In this document: piece by piece, positions 25,841 to 36,224 of the stretch
How the letters are laid out: each line of letters opens with the position of its first letter
Numbering within the stretch: the stretch's first letter is position 1
Assembly: GCA_021782995.1 (NCBI GenBank)
Contig: JAJXUI010000013.1
Location: 1 to 64,000 of the forward strand
Reading direction: 5' to 3'
Source: Pseudomonadota bacterium
GTDB lineage: Bacteria; Pseudomonadota; Gammaproteobacteria; Burkholderiales; Gallionellaceae
DNA length: 64,000 bases
Translations under genes and position numbers: made by a program
The notes under the pieces: model-generated
The model's database searches: none
What the model was told of the DNA's origin: nothing
Seen by the model: the letters and a program-made list of their open reading frames with translations, nothing else

Positions 25841-28800
25841 ATGCTTGAATCCGTGATAAGGGCCGCGCTTAAACAGCGGCTGGTGGTGGCAGTGCTGGCG
25901 GTTTGCCTGCTGGTGTTCGGCCTGAATGCCGCGCGCAAGCTGTCGGTGGATGCGTTCCCTGATGTGACCAATGTGCAGGTGCAGATTGCCACGGAAGCCA
26001 AGGGGCGCTCGCCGGAAGAGGTGGAGCGTTTTGTCACGGTGCCGCTGGAAATGGCGATGACCGGCTTGCCCGGCCTGGAGGAAATGCGCTCGCTGAACAA
26101 ACCGGGACTGTCGTTGATCACGCTGGTATTTACCGATGCCACGGATGTCTATTTTGCGCGACAGCTGGTGATGGAGCGCCTGATTGAAGCGGGCGGACGC
26201 ATGCCTGAAGGTGTGACGCCTACGCTGGGCCCGCTTTCCAGCGGGCTGGGCGAAGTTTACCAGTACACGCTGGATCGGCCTGATGACGGAGAAAAGGCGC
26301 TGTCAGTGGAAGAGCTGACCCGCCGCCGCATCGCGCAGGACTGGGTGGTGCGGCCGCTGTTGCGTGGCATTCCCGGCGTGGCGGAAATCAATTCGCAGGG
26401 CGGTTATGTCAAGCAGTACCAGGTGCTGGTGCATCCGGAACGCATGCAGCACTACCGCGTAAGCGTGCAGGATGTGTATCAGGCGCTGGCGCGCAACAAT
26501 GCGAACTCGGGCGGCGGCGTGCTGCCGCATTACGCCGAGCAGTACCTGATACGCGGCGTGGGGATGATACGCAGCCTGGATGATATCCGCAGCATTGTGC
26601 TGAAGCAGCACAATGGCGTGCCGGTATTCGTGCGCGATGTGGCGGAGGTGGCGATCGGTCAGGAAGAACGCTTTGGTGCGCTGCTGAAAAACGGCTATAC
26701 CGAGTCTGTGGGCGGCATTGTGATGATGATACGCGGCGGCAATGCCAAGGAGGTGGTGGCACGGGTCAAGGCGAGGGTGAAGGAAATCAATGCGCAGGGC
26801 ATGTTGCCGGATGGCCTGCAGATCGTGCCCTACTATGACCGCAGCGAGCTGGTGGATGCTGCATTGCATACCGTGGTCAAGGTGCTGATCGAAGGTGTAT
26901 TCCTGGTGATCGTGGTGCTGTTCCTGTTCCTCGGTGATGTACGTTCGTCGCTGATCGTGGTGGCTTCACTGGTGCTGACGCCACTGATCACCTTCATGGT
27001 GATGAACCACTATGGCATTTCTGCCAACCTGATGTCGCTGGGGGGGCTTGCCATTGCGATCGGCCTGATCGTGGATGGCTCGGTGGTGGTAGTCGAGAAT
27101 GCCTTTCAGCGCCTTGCGGAAAACAAGGGACGTGGCATGAGCCGGGTACGTGTGGTGCTGGAGGCGGCAGCGGAAGTGGCGACGCCGGTGGTATTCGGCG
27201 TGGGCATCATCATCCTGGTGTTCCTGCCGTTGATGACGCTGCAGGGCATGGAAGGCAAGATGTTTGCACCGCTGGCGTATACGATTGCGATTGCCCTGTT
27301 TGTGTCGTTGCTGCTGGCGCTGACGCTGACGCCGGTGCTGAGTTCCTATCTGCTGCTGGGCAAGGACGAGCACGACACGCGGCTGGTGGCGGCGCTGAAA
27401 CGCCCCTACCTGCGCTTGCTGGATCTGGCGCTGGCCAATGATCGCAAGACGATAGGCGCGGCGGGTGGCGCATTTCTTCTGGCTGTGCTGATCCTGCCTT
27501 TCCTCGGCAGTGCCTTCATTCCGGAAATGAAGGAGGGCTCCATTGTTCCGGGCATCAACCGCGTGCCAAATATCTCGCTGGATGAATCGATCAAGATGGA
27601 AATGGAAGCCATGCGCCTGGTGATGCAGGTGCCGGGCGTGAAGTCGGCCTATTCCGGCGTGGGGCGCGGCGAAAGCCCGGCCGATGCGCAGGGGCAGAAC
27701 GAGTCCACACCGATCGTGAGCCTGAAGCCGCGGGATCAGTGGCCGGCGGGCTGGACCCAGGACGATATTGCCGAGGCCATCCGCAAGAAATTGCTGGCGT
27801 TGCCCGGCGTGCAGGTGGTGATGGCACAGCCGATTTCCGATCGCGTGGATGAAATGGTGACCGGGGTGCGCTCGGATGTGGCGATCAAGCTGTTTGGTGA
27901 TGACCTGGATCTGCTGAAAGAGAAAGCGGATGCGATTGCCAAGGTGGCAAGCGGTGTGCGCGGCGCGCAGGACATCAAAGTGGAGCGTATCACCGGACAG
28001 CAATATCTTTCGGTGGACATCGACAGGCAGGCCATTGCACGGCACGGCCTGAATGTGGCCGATATCCATGATGTGATCGAGACTGCGATAGGCGGCAAGG
28101 TGGTGACGGATATTTATGAAGGTGAACGGCGTTTTGCCGGCATGGTGCGGCTGCCTGCGGGTTTCCGCAACAATGTGGAGGCCGTGCGCAACATCCTGAT
28201 CAGTGCACCGAGCGGCGCCCAGGTTACCCTGGGTGGCGTGGCGCATATTCGCGTGGCGGATGGCCCGGCGCAGATCAGCCGCGAAAGTGCCAAGCGGCGC
28301 ATCGTGATCGGCGTGAACGTGAAGGACCGGGATCTGGGCAGTTTCGTGAGTGACTTGCAGCAGGTGGTCGAGCGCAAGATACAGTTGCAGGAAGGTTATT
28401 TCCTCGAGTGGGGCGGCCAGTTCCAGAACATGGAGCGGGCGATGGGGCACCTGATGATCATCGTGCCGGTCACGGTGGCGGCGATTTTCTTCCTGCTGTT
28501 CCTGCTGTTCAATTCGCTGCGTTATGCATCACTGATCATCCTGGTGCTGCCGTTTGCTTCCATCGGTGGCGTGATTGCGCTGTTTGTCACCGGCGAATAC
28601 CTGTCGGTACCGGCATCGGTCGGCTTTATCGCGTTATGGGGGATTGCGGTGTTGAATGGCGTGGTGCTGGTTTCCTATATCCGTTCGCTGCGCGATGAAG
28701 GATTGCCTCAGGCAGAGGCGGTGCTGCAGGGCTGCCGGCAACGTTTCCGCCCGGTATTGATGACGGCCACAGTGGCGATGCTGGGTCTGATCCCGATGCT

Positions 28801-28942
28801 GTTTTCCAGCGGTCCGGGGTCGGAAGTGCAGCGGCCGCTGGCCATCGTTGTCATTGGTGGGCTGATTACTTCGACCTTGCTGACCCTCGTAGTGCTGCCG
28901 GTATTGTATAAATGGTTTGAAGAGAAGCGGGTGGAAGCATAG
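25841..28942 (+). CDS. Heavy-metal RND efflux transporter (CzcA/CusA family)
   Basis: A proton-driven inner-membrane exporter, 1033 residues with 12 predicted membrane segments and two large periplasmic loops. The start DAFPDVTNVQVQI and the block LPGLEEMRSLNKPGLSLI are HME-RND hallmarks. The fourth membrane helix reads LAIAIGLIVDGSVVVVEN (around residue 411). It keeps the central Asp and the Glu but lacks the first Asp of the CzcA DFG motif. The pump is therefore not a standard Co/Zn/Cd CzcA, and the Ni or Cu/Ag-related subclasses are more likely. The metal cannot be decided from sequence. Confidence 0.92.
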   Translation: MLESVIRAALKQRLVVAVLAVCLLVFGLNAARKLSVDAFPDVTNVQVQIATEAKGRSPEEVERFVTVPLEMAMTGLPGLEEMRSLNKPGLSLITLVFTDATDVYFARQLVMERLIEAGGRMPEGVTPTLGPLSSGLGEVYQYTLDRPDDGEKALSVEELTRRRIAQDWVVRPLLRGIPGVAEINSQGGYVKQYQVLVHPERMQHYRVSVQDVYQALARNNANSGGGVLPHYAEQYLIRGVGMIRSLDDIRSIVLKQHNGVPVFVRDVAEVAIGQEERFGALLKNGYTESVGGIVMMIRGGNAKEVVARVKARVKEINAQGMLPDGLQIVPYYDRSELVDAALHTVVKVLIEGVFLVIVVLFLFLGDVRSSLIVVASLVLTPLITFMVMNHYGISANLMSLGGLAIAIGLIVDGSVVVVENAFQRLAENKGRGMSRVRVVLEAAAEVATPVVFGVGIIILVFLPLMTLQGMEGKMFAPLAYTIAIALFVSLLLALTLTPVLSSYLLLGKDEHDTRLVAALKRPYLRLLDLALANDRKTIGAAGGAFLLAVLILPFLGSAFIPEMKEGSIVPGINRVPNISLDESIKMEMEAMRLVMQVPGVKSAYSGVGRGESPADAQGQNESTPIVSLKPRDQWPAGWTQDDIAEAIRKKLLALPGVQVVMAQPISDRVDEMVTGVRSDVAIKLFGDDLDLLKEKADAIAKVASGVRGAQDIKVERITGQQYLSVDIDRQAIARHGLNVADIHDVIETAIGGKVVTDIYEGERRFAGMVRLPAGFRNNVEAVRNILISAPSGAQVTLGGVAHIRVADGPAQISRESAKRRIVIGVNVKDRDLGSFVSDLQQVVERKIQLQEGYFLEWGGQFQNMERAMGHLMIIVPVTVAAIFFLLFLLFNSLRYASLIILVLPFASIGGVIALFVTGEYLSVPASVGFIALWGIAVLNGVVLVSYIRSLRDEGLPQAEAVLQGCRQRFRPVLMTATVAMLGLIPMLFSSGPGSEVQRPLAIVVIGGLITSTLLTLVVLPVLYKWFEEKRVEA

Positions 28943-28979
28943 TTATTTATTGTAACTATTTGATTTTATTATATTATTT
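28941..28979. repeat. AT-rich boundary repeat (pair with 31837-31872)
   Basis: TGTAACTATTTGATTTTATT followed by ATATTATTTG, between the RND gene and the PII-like gene. The stretch at 31841-31870 differs only at a few positions. Confidence 0.55.
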
Positions 28980-28989
28980 GAGGTGAGTG

Positions 28990-29316
28990 ATGAAGGAGAT
29001 CAAGGCCATTATCCGTCCTAACCGCCTGCAGAAAATACGCGACGGCATGCGGCATCTGCAAGGCTTTCCAGGCATGACCATTACGCATGTCGAGGGTTGC
29101 AGCGGTCATGCCGGCATCGAGAAACATGACACGCTGAAGGCGGAGTTGACGGATTTCACAAAGAAAATACGCATCGAGATCGTGGCGCCGGATGAAATGG
29201 TGGATGAGATCGTCAAATCCATCCATGCCGCGGCGTTTACCGGCCAGGATGGCGACGGTGTGCTGTGGGTGGCCGAGGTTGCCGATTTTCGCAAACTGTG
29301 CAAACCCGCGGCATAA
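28990..29316 (+). CDS. PII-like protein associated with metal efflux
   Basis: A 108-residue protein of the PII/CutA fold: KEIKAIIRPNRLQKIRDGM is the PII start, and FTGQDGDGVLWVAEVADF matches the PII C-terminal block (GDGKIFV). The T-loop region (THVEGCSGHAGIEKHD) lacks the uridylylated Tyr of GlnB/GlnK, so it is not a classical nitrogen sensor. PII-like proteins next to RND metal pumps form a recognised subgroup with unknown ligand. ATG 28990 follows GAGG by 7 nt. The gene ends the efflux cluster, 47 nt after the pump gene. Confidence 0.82.
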   Translation: MKEIKAIIRPNRLQKIRDGMRHLQGFPGMTITHVEGCSGHAGIEKHDTLKAELTDFTKKIRIEIVAPDEMVDEIVKSIHAAAFTGQDGDGVLWVAEVADFRKLCKPAA

Positions 29317-29376
29317 GTATTCCACAGAGTCCGGCTTCAACCGGTAAAATGCGCGTTTTGGTTTAACGGGCATCAC

Positions 29377-30399
29377 ATGCGCACCGATGAATTTACCTTT
29401 GACCTGCCGGAACACCTGATTGCCCAGCACCCTCCGGCAACGCGCGGCGGCAGCCGCCTGATGCATGTCGGCCTGCAGGCTGTGTCACACCTGCAGTTTT
29501 TCGATCTGCCTTCCCTGTTGCGTCCGCATGACCTGCTGGTGCTGAATGACACCCGCGTGATCAAGGCGCGCGTGTTTGGTGAAAAGTCCACCGGTGGCCA
29601 GGTGGAGGTGATGGTGGAGCGCATCCTCAATGCACATGAAGTGCTGGCAATGGTACGCGCCAGCAAGACGCCGAAGCCGGGCAGCACTTTTACGCTGGCA
29701 GGGTGTGTCGAGGTTGAAGTGCTGGGGCGCGAGGGCGAGTTTTTCAAGTTGCGCTTTGGCGGTGATGCTGATGTGGCCGATGTGCTGGACCAGTATGGCA
29801 AGCTGCCGCTGCCGCCCTACATCACGCATGGCGCAGACAGCGAGGATGAGGAGCGTTACCAGACGGTCTATGCGCGCGAGGCAGGTGCGGTGGCTGCGCC
29901 CACCGCGGGTCTGCATTTCGACGAGGCGATGTTTGGGCGTCTGCGCGAATTGGGGGTGCAGCTTGCTCATGTCACATTGCATGTCGGTGCCGGGACCTTC
30001 CAGCCGGTGCGCGCTGAAAATGTGGCCGAGCACAAAATGCACAGCGAGCGCTACAGCATTCCGCAAGAAACCGTGGATGCAATTAAACGTACAAAAGCTG
30101 CTGGCGGACGTGTGGTGGCGGTGGGCACCACCAGCCTGCGGGCTTTGGAGAGTGCTGCGCAAGCCGGAGAACTGAAAGCCGGCAGTGCGGAAACCAGCAT
30201 CTTCATCACGCCCGGTTACCGCTTCCGGATAGTGGATGTGCTGCTGACCAACTTCCATCTGCCCAGATCCACGCTGCTGATGCTGGTCAGTGCATTTGGC
30301 GGCAAGGACAAAATGCTGGCAGCGTACCGGGAGGCAGTGGATAATGGCTACCGTTTTTTCAGTTATGGTGATGCCATGCTGATAGAACGGGCGGATTGA
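29377..30399 (+). CDS. queA: S-adenosylmethionine:tRNA ribosyltransferase-isomerase
   Basis: QueA transfers the ribosyl part of AdoMet to preQ1 in tRNA and makes epoxyqueuosine at position 34. The 340 residues match the family. Seen are [41 protein letters not shown], the core [15 protein letters not shown] and [15 protein letters not shown], and [19 protein letters not shown]. tgt, which inserts preQ1, is two genes downstream, and gluQ, which glutamylates queuosine in tRNA-Asp, is at 38845. The window therefore holds three queuosine genes. Confidence 0.96.
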   Translation: MRTDEFTFDLPEHLIAQHPPATRGGSRLMHVGLQAVSHLQFFDLPSLLRPHDLLVLNDTRVIKARVFGEKSTGGQVEVMVERILNAHEVLAMVRASKTPKPGSTFTLAGCVEVEVLGREGEFFKLRFGGDADVADVLDQYGKLPLPPYITHGADSEDEERYQTVYAREAGAVAAPTAGLHFDEAMFGRLRELGVQLAHVTLHVGAGTFQPVRAENVAEHKMHSERYSIPQETVDAIKRTKAAGGRVVAVGTTSLRALESAAQAGELKAGSAETSIFITPGYRFRIVDVLLTNFHLPRSTLLMLVSAFGGKDKMLAAYREAVDNGYRFFSYGDAMLIERAD

Positions 30400-30433
30400 A
30401 CGAATAAAACAGGCAATTTAGAGCGGGGGAAGT

Positions 30434-30853
30434 ATGGCGATCTATGTTTACTGGTTCATTTTGGCAGCGGTATTGCTGGGCCTGGAGATGACTTCCGGCA
30501 CGTTTTACCTGCTGGTGCTCTCCATTGCGACGGGAGTGGGTGGCGTAGCCGCACTGTCCGGTCTCGGCCTTGCTTTACAGCTGGTGCTGGTCGCTGTGGT
30601 GGCCATTGCGGGAACCATCCTGTTGCGTCGCTGGAAAGGTAAATCTTCTGCAGAAGCTGATGGTCAGAGTCTGGATGTTGGCCAGCCGGTGAGGGTATTG
30701 CAATGGCATGAGCAGGGTCGTGCGCGCGTGCATTATCGCGGAACCGAATGGGATGCCGAGCTGGATCCGCCGCACGATACGCATGAGGGAGAGCTGTTTA
30801 TCAAGTCCATGCGCGGTTCGACGCTGGTGATTTCACATCTCAGGCCGGCCTGA
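30434..30853 (+). CDS. NfeD-family membrane protein
   Basis: A 139-residue short NfeD protein: hydrophobic helices at about 5-70 and a C-terminal OB-fold-like domain (VGQPVRVLQWHEQGRARVHYRGTEWDAE in parts). Short NfeD proteins pair with SPFH/stomatin proteins and are thought to help organise membrane microdomains or proteolysis of SPFH partners. The next gene is such a partner. GGGGGA lies before the ATG. Confidence 0.88.
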   Translation: MAIYVYWFILAAVLLGLEMTSGTFYLLVLSIATGVGGVAALSGLGLALQLVLVAVVAIAGTILLRRWKGKSSAEADGQSLDVGQPVRVLQWHEQGRARVHYRGTEWDAELDPPHDTHEGELFIKSMRGSTLVISHLRPA

Positions 30854-30862
30854 TTGCCGGCC
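30843..30862 (+). other. GC hairpin at the nfeD stop
   Basis: GGCCGGC-ctgatt-GCCGGCC spans the NfeD stop codon and lacks a T run. It may be a processing or attenuation hairpin between the NfeD and SPFH genes. Confidence 0.4.
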
Positions 30863-30933
30863 ATTGCTGTTCAGGAAAATCCAATTCAGGTTTTTAATTT
30901 CAGGTATTTATTTTCAGGTAAACGGGAGGCAGT

Positions 30934-31836
30934 ATGGAAATCGCAATCGCAATTCTTGTTGCAGCCGTAATTTTTGTAGTCAAGACACTCAAGGTGGTGC
31001 CGCAGCAGAGTGCCTGGGTGGTGGAGCGGTTGGGCAAATTTCATGCGGCATTGACGCCGGGCCTGAATTACGTTTTTCCGTTTATTGACCGAATAGCATA
31101 CAGGCATACTTTGAAAGAAATTCCACTGGATGTGCCGAGCCAGATCTGTATTACCAAGGACAATACGCAGCTGCAGGTGGATGGCATCCTGTATTTCCAG
31201 GTGACCGATCCGCGTCTGGCTTCGTATGGCACCAGCGATTACATCATGGCGATCACGCAGCTGGCGCAGACTACCTTGCGTTCGGCGATCGGCCGCATGG
31301 AGCTGGACAAGACTTTTGAAGAGCGCGACCACATCAACAGCACCGTAGTGGCAGCGCTGGACGAAGCAGCCACCAGCTGGGGAGTGAAGGTGTTGCGTTA
31401 CGAGATCAAGGACCTGACTCCACCAAAGGAGATATTGCATGCGATGCAGGCGCAGATCACTGCCGAGCGCGAGAAGCGCGCCTTGATTGCTACCTCCGAA
31501 GGCAAGCAGCAGGAGCAGATCAACCTGGCCAACGGTGCACGGCAGGCGGCGATTGCCAAATCCGAAGGCGAGAAGCAGGCGGCGATCAACAATGCGCAGG
31601 GTCAGGCGGAAGCGATCAAGGCGGTGGCCGATGCCAATGCGCAAGCGATCCGTGCCGTGGCGCAGGCGATTGAAGCGCCCGGTGGCATGGATGCGGTTAA
31701 TCTCAAAGTCGCTGAAAAGTATGTGGAAGCCTTCGGCAATGTGGCGAAGCAGGGCAATACGCTGATCCTGCCCGGCAACATGGCTGAAATGGGCAGTCTG
31801 GTGGCAACGGCGATGAGCATTGTGAAATCGCAGAAA

Positions 31837-31839
<3 letters not shown>
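30934..31839 (+). CDS. SPFH/stomatin-like membrane protein (QmcA type)
   Basis: A 301-residue stomatin/prohibitin-family protein with one N-terminal membrane helix (EIAIAILVAAVIFVV). The SPFH domain reads VVPQQSAWVVERLGKFHAAL, QICITKDNTQLQVDGILYFQV and ALDEAATSWGVKVLRYEIKDL. A long Ala/Glu/Gln-rich coiled coil follows (about 175-250). QmcA-type proteins form large membrane-bound rings. It follows its usual NfeD partner. GGGAGG lies 5 nt before the ATG. Confidence 0.92.
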
Positions 31840-32984
<1,145 letters not shown>

Positions 32985-33010
32985 ACTGTCGCAGTCCGGT
33001 AATGTCTTCG

Positions 33011-33032
33011 TGTTAGAATCAATGTTTTGATT
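33011..33032 (+). promoter_or_regulatory. Extended -10 promoter with palindrome before yajC
   Basis: TGTTAGAAT (33011-33019) is an extended -10 element. It overlaps the palindrome AATCAA-tgtt-TTGATT (33017-33032), which could bind a regulator near the start point. The leader to yajC would be about 29 nt. Confidence 0.4.
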
Positions 33033-33054
33033 TCGGCACACGGAGAAAATTATT

Positions 33055-33393
33055 ATGACTATCAGTAACTTGTTTATCAGCAATGCATATGCAGACGGCG
33101 CAGCCCCTGCCGCAGGTAGCAGCATCGCGGACTTTATCCCGCTGATCGCAATGGTCGCGGTGTTTTACTTCCTGGTGTTGCGTCCGCAGATGAAGCGCAA
33201 CAAGGAGCTGCGCACCATGGTTTCTGCCTTGCAGAAAAACGATGAAATCGTCAGCAATGGTGGGATGCTGGGGCGTGTGGTCAAAGTGGGTGAGTCCTAT
33301 GTCACGATCGAGGTTGCAGAAGGCGTTGAAGTGGTGATCCAGAAGGGTGCCATCCAGACCGTGCTGCCCAAGGGAACCATCAAATCCATCTGA
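33055..33393 (+). CDS. yajC: Sec translocon accessory subunit YajC
   Basis: YajC is a small inner-membrane partner of SecDF. The 112-residue protein has one membrane helix (FIPLIAMVAVFYFLVLRPQMK) and the cytosolic YajC domain (NDEIVSNGGMLGRVVKVGESYVTIEVAEG in parts). It stands 14 nt before secD in the usual order. Confidence 0.95.
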   Translation: MTISNLFISNAYADGAAPAAGSSIADFIPLIAMVAVFYFLVLRPQMKRNKELRTMVSALQKNDEIVSNGGMLGRVVKVGESYVTIEVAEGVEVVIQKGAIQTVLPKGTIKSI

Positions 33394-33407
33394 TTAAAGG
33401 TAACGTA

Positions 33408-35261
33408 ATGAACCAATACCCGCTCTGGAAATATCTGCTGATCCTGGCCGCGCTGGTGATGGGCCTGATCTATACATTGCCAAACTTTTACGGCGAGGCG
33501 CCTGCGGTACAGATCACTCCGTTGTTGTCGCATCTCAAGGCCGATGATGCCTTGCTGAAACGCGTTGAGATTGCGCTCGAAGATGCAAAGATCAGGCCGG
33601 ATATGCTGGAGCGGGATGCCACCGGCATCAAGGCGAGGTTCGTGGATATCGATACCCAGGGCAAGGCCAAGGATGTGCTGCAGAAAAGTCTGGGCGACAA
33701 TTACATGGTTGCGCTGAATTTGCAGCCACGTTCACCGCACTGGCTGGAAAGCCTGAATGCATTGCCGATGTATCTGGGTCTGGATCTGCGCGGGGGAGTG
33801 CATTTCCTGCTGCAGATCGACATGAAAGCAGTGGCGGACAAGGCGCTTGAAACTTCGGTGGCGGATATCCGCAGCATATTGCGGGAAAAGAACATCCCGT
33901 ATTCCGGAATCAGTCATGATGCAAACAGCATCAATGTGAAATTCCGCGATGTGGAAACACGCAGCAAGGCATTGTCCGAGTTGAAATTCCAGACGGCGGG
34001 CATGGATTTCAATGATGCTGACAGCAGCAGTGACCATTTGCTGAAAGCGACTTTCAAACTGCAGGAAACCCAGTTGCAGCAGAAAAACGCGCTACAGCAG
34101 AACCTTACCACGCTGCGTAACCGGGTCAATGAGCTGGGAGTGGCTGAGCCGGTGATCCAGCAACAGGGGCTGGACCGCATTGTAGTGCAGTTGCCCGGCA
34201 TGCAGGATACAACTCGTGCGGAAGCGATACTGGGACGTACTGCCATTCTGCAGGTGCGCATGGTGGAAGCGCACATGAATCCGGAAGCACGCGACTACAG
34301 TCCGGAAAAAATCGAGCAGGCCAAGCGCGGCATCATTCCCGCGGGAACGGAACTGCTGTATTCCTATCGCGACGGTCGTGAAGAACCACTGCTGATTTCC
34401 AGGCAGGTCGTATTTACCGGCGAAAACCTGACGGGTGCCGATGCATCGATCGATCAGCAATCGTCGGGGTCTGTGGTCAGCGTGAAACTCGATGCGAAAG
34501 GCGGGATTGCGATGAAAAATGCCACGCGCGAAGGCATCAAGCGCCGCATGGCGGTCATCCTGATCGAGAAGGGCAAGGAGGATGTGCTTACCGCTCCAAC
34601 CATCCAGAGCGAGTTGTCCAACCGCTTCCAGATTACCGGCATGAAGAACACCCAGGAAGCCAATGATCTGGCATTGCTGATGCGTGCCGGTGCGTTGGCC
34701 GCGCCCATGGAGATTGTCGAGAAACGCACGGTGGGTCCAAGCCTGGGCGCAGACAATATTGCGCGCGGCTTCCATTCCACACAGATCGGTTTTGCCGCGA
34801 TTACCGTATTCATGATTGTGTATTACATGATGTTCGGCACGATTTCCGTGATGGCACTGGGTGCTAACCTGCTGTTGCTGGTGGCGATGCTGTCGATGCT
34901 GCAGGCAACCCTGACCCTGCCGGGCATGGCGGGAATTGCGCTGACACTGGGTATGGCGATTGACTCCAACGTGTTGATCAACGAGCGCATCCGGGAGGAG
35001 TTGCGCAATGGCGTGCCGCCGCAAACCGCGATCAGTGTCGGGTATGAAAATGCATTCTCCACCATTCTGGATTCAAACATCACAACACTGATCGCCGGTC
35101 TCGCGCTGTTCATGTTCGGCACCGGTCCGGTGAAAGGGTTTGCCGTAGTGCTGTGCCTGGGCATCCTGACTTCGATGTTCAGTTCAGTGCTGGTATCCCG
35201 TGCACTGGTCAACCTGATCTATGGTCGCCGTGCCCGCCTGGCCAAGGTTTCCATAGGTTGA
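33408..35261 (+). CDS. secD: Protein translocase subunit SecD
   Basis: SecD with SecF uses the proton gradient to complete protein export. It has 617 residues: a first membrane helix near the N-terminus, the periplasmic P1 domain with LGLDLRGGVHFLLQID (D1 motif), and a C-terminal six-helix RND-like block with the D5 motif GMAIDSNVLINERIREE, which carries the membrane Asp, and D6 FGTGPVKGFAVVLCLGILTS. Complete; secF follows after 28 nt. Confidence 0.97.
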   Translation: MNQYPLWKYLLILAALVMGLIYTLPNFYGEAPAVQITPLLSHLKADDALLKRVEIALEDAKIRPDMLERDATGIKARFVDIDTQGKAKDVLQKSLGDNYMVALNLQPRSPHWLESLNALPMYLGLDLRGGVHFLLQIDMKAVADKALETSVADIRSILREKNIPYSGISHDANSINVKFRDVETRSKALSELKFQTAGMDFNDADSSSDHLLKATFKLQETQLQQKNALQQNLTTLRNRVNELGVAEPVIQQQGLDRIVVQLPGMQDTTRAEAILGRTAILQVRMVEAHMNPEARDYSPEKIEQAKRGIIPAGTELLYSYRDGREEPLLISRQVVFTGENLTGADASIDQQSSGSVVSVKLDAKGGIAMKNATREGIKRRMAVILIEKGKEDVLTAPTIQSELSNRFQITGMKNTQEANDLALLMRAGALAAPMEIVEKRTVGPSLGADNIARGFHSTQIGFAAITVFMIVYYMMFGTISVMALGANLLLLVAMLSMLQATLTLPGMAGIALTLGMAIDSNVLINERIREELRNGVPPQTAISVGYENAFSTILDSNITTLIAGLALFMFGTGPVKGFAVVLCLGILTSMFSSVLVSRALVNLIYGRRARLAKVSIG

Positions 35262-35289
35262 AGCGTACTGCGAGTAAAGGATAAGCAAC

Positions 35290-36222
35290 ATGGAATTTTT
35301 CAGATTCAAAAAAGATATCCCGTTCATGAGCTACGGGAAAATCACCACCAGTATTTCACTGGTTACCTTCATTCTGGCTGTGTACTTCCTGTCGACCAAG
35401 GGGCTGAATTTCGGCGTGGACTTTACCGGGGGGACCGTGCTCGAAGTGCATTATGCGCAACCGGCTGATATCAATCGCGTTCGTGCCGGGCTGGAAGAAA
35501 TCGGTTTCCAGGATGCGCTGGCGCAAAACTTCGGCTCTTCGCAGGATGTGCTGATCCAGGTGCCGGTGAAAGCGAATACTACAAGCTCCACCATCAGCGA
35601 GACGGTGCTGGGCAAACTCAAGACGATTGATAGCAGTGCAGAAATGCGCCGCGTGGAATTCGTCGGTCCGCAGGTCGGCAGGGAGCTTTTTGATAATGGG
35701 GCGATGGCCCTGTTGCTGGTTTCGCTGGGTATTGTCGGTTACCTGTGGCTGCGTTTTGAGTGGAAGTTCGGCCTGGCGGCGATCATCGCCAACCTGCATG
35801 ACGTGGTGATCATCCTCGGTTTCTTTGCCTTCTTCCAGTGGGAGTTTTCCCTGACTGTGCTGGCAGCAGTACTGGCGGTGCTCGGCTATTCAGTCAACGA
35901 GTCAGTCGTTGTGTTTGACCGGATACGCGAAAATTTCCGCAAGCTGCGCAAGGCCTCGGTGCCGGAAATTATCGACAACGCGATTACACGCACGATGTCG
36001 CGCACCGTGATCACCCATGGCAGTACGCAGTTGATGGTCACCTCCATGCTGTTTTTCGGTGGTGAAACCCTGCATTACTTTGCGCTTGCGCTGACTATCG
36101 GCATTTTGTTCAGCATCTATTCGTCGGTGCTGGTGGCAAGCCCGCTGCTGATCGTATTCGGCGTGTCGCGTGAAGACTTCATCAAGCCGGAGAAGACAAC
36201 TGCTGAAGAAGTGTTGCCCTGA
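35290..36222 (+). CDS. secF: Protein translocase subunit SecF
   Basis: A 310-residue partner of SecD. Seen are the first helix after MSYGKITTSISLVTF, the FGVDFTGGTVLEVHY motif, and the membrane-core motif VLGYSVNESVVVFDRIRENFR with the proton-relay Asp/Arg pair. TLPP-like ends are absent and the C-terminus is short, as in other betaproteobacteria. The DedA gene starts 2 nt after the stop, so it is likely co-transcribed. Confidence 0.97.
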   Translation: MEFFRFKKDIPFMSYGKITTSISLVTFILAVYFLSTKGLNFGVDFTGGTVLEVHYAQPADINRVRAGLEEIGFQDALAQNFGSSQDVLIQVPVKANTTSSTISETVLGKLKTIDSSAEMRRVEFVGPQVGRELFDNGAMALLLVSLGIVGYLWLRFEWKFGLAAIIANLHDVVIILGFFAFFQWEFSLTVLAAVLAVLGYSVNESVVVFDRIRENFRKLRKASVPEIIDNAITRTMSRTVITHGSTQLMVTSMLFFGGETLHYFALALTIGILFSIYSSVLVASPLLIVFGVSREDFIKPEKTTAEEVLP

Positions 36223-36224
36223 TC

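Noticed and set aside
26966-28450. Long open frame (494 codons) on the minus strand inside the RND pump gene
   Set aside because: Its translation is His/Gln/Arg-rich low-complexity sequence typical of the antisense of a GC-rich gene; the sense gene is complete and well conserved.
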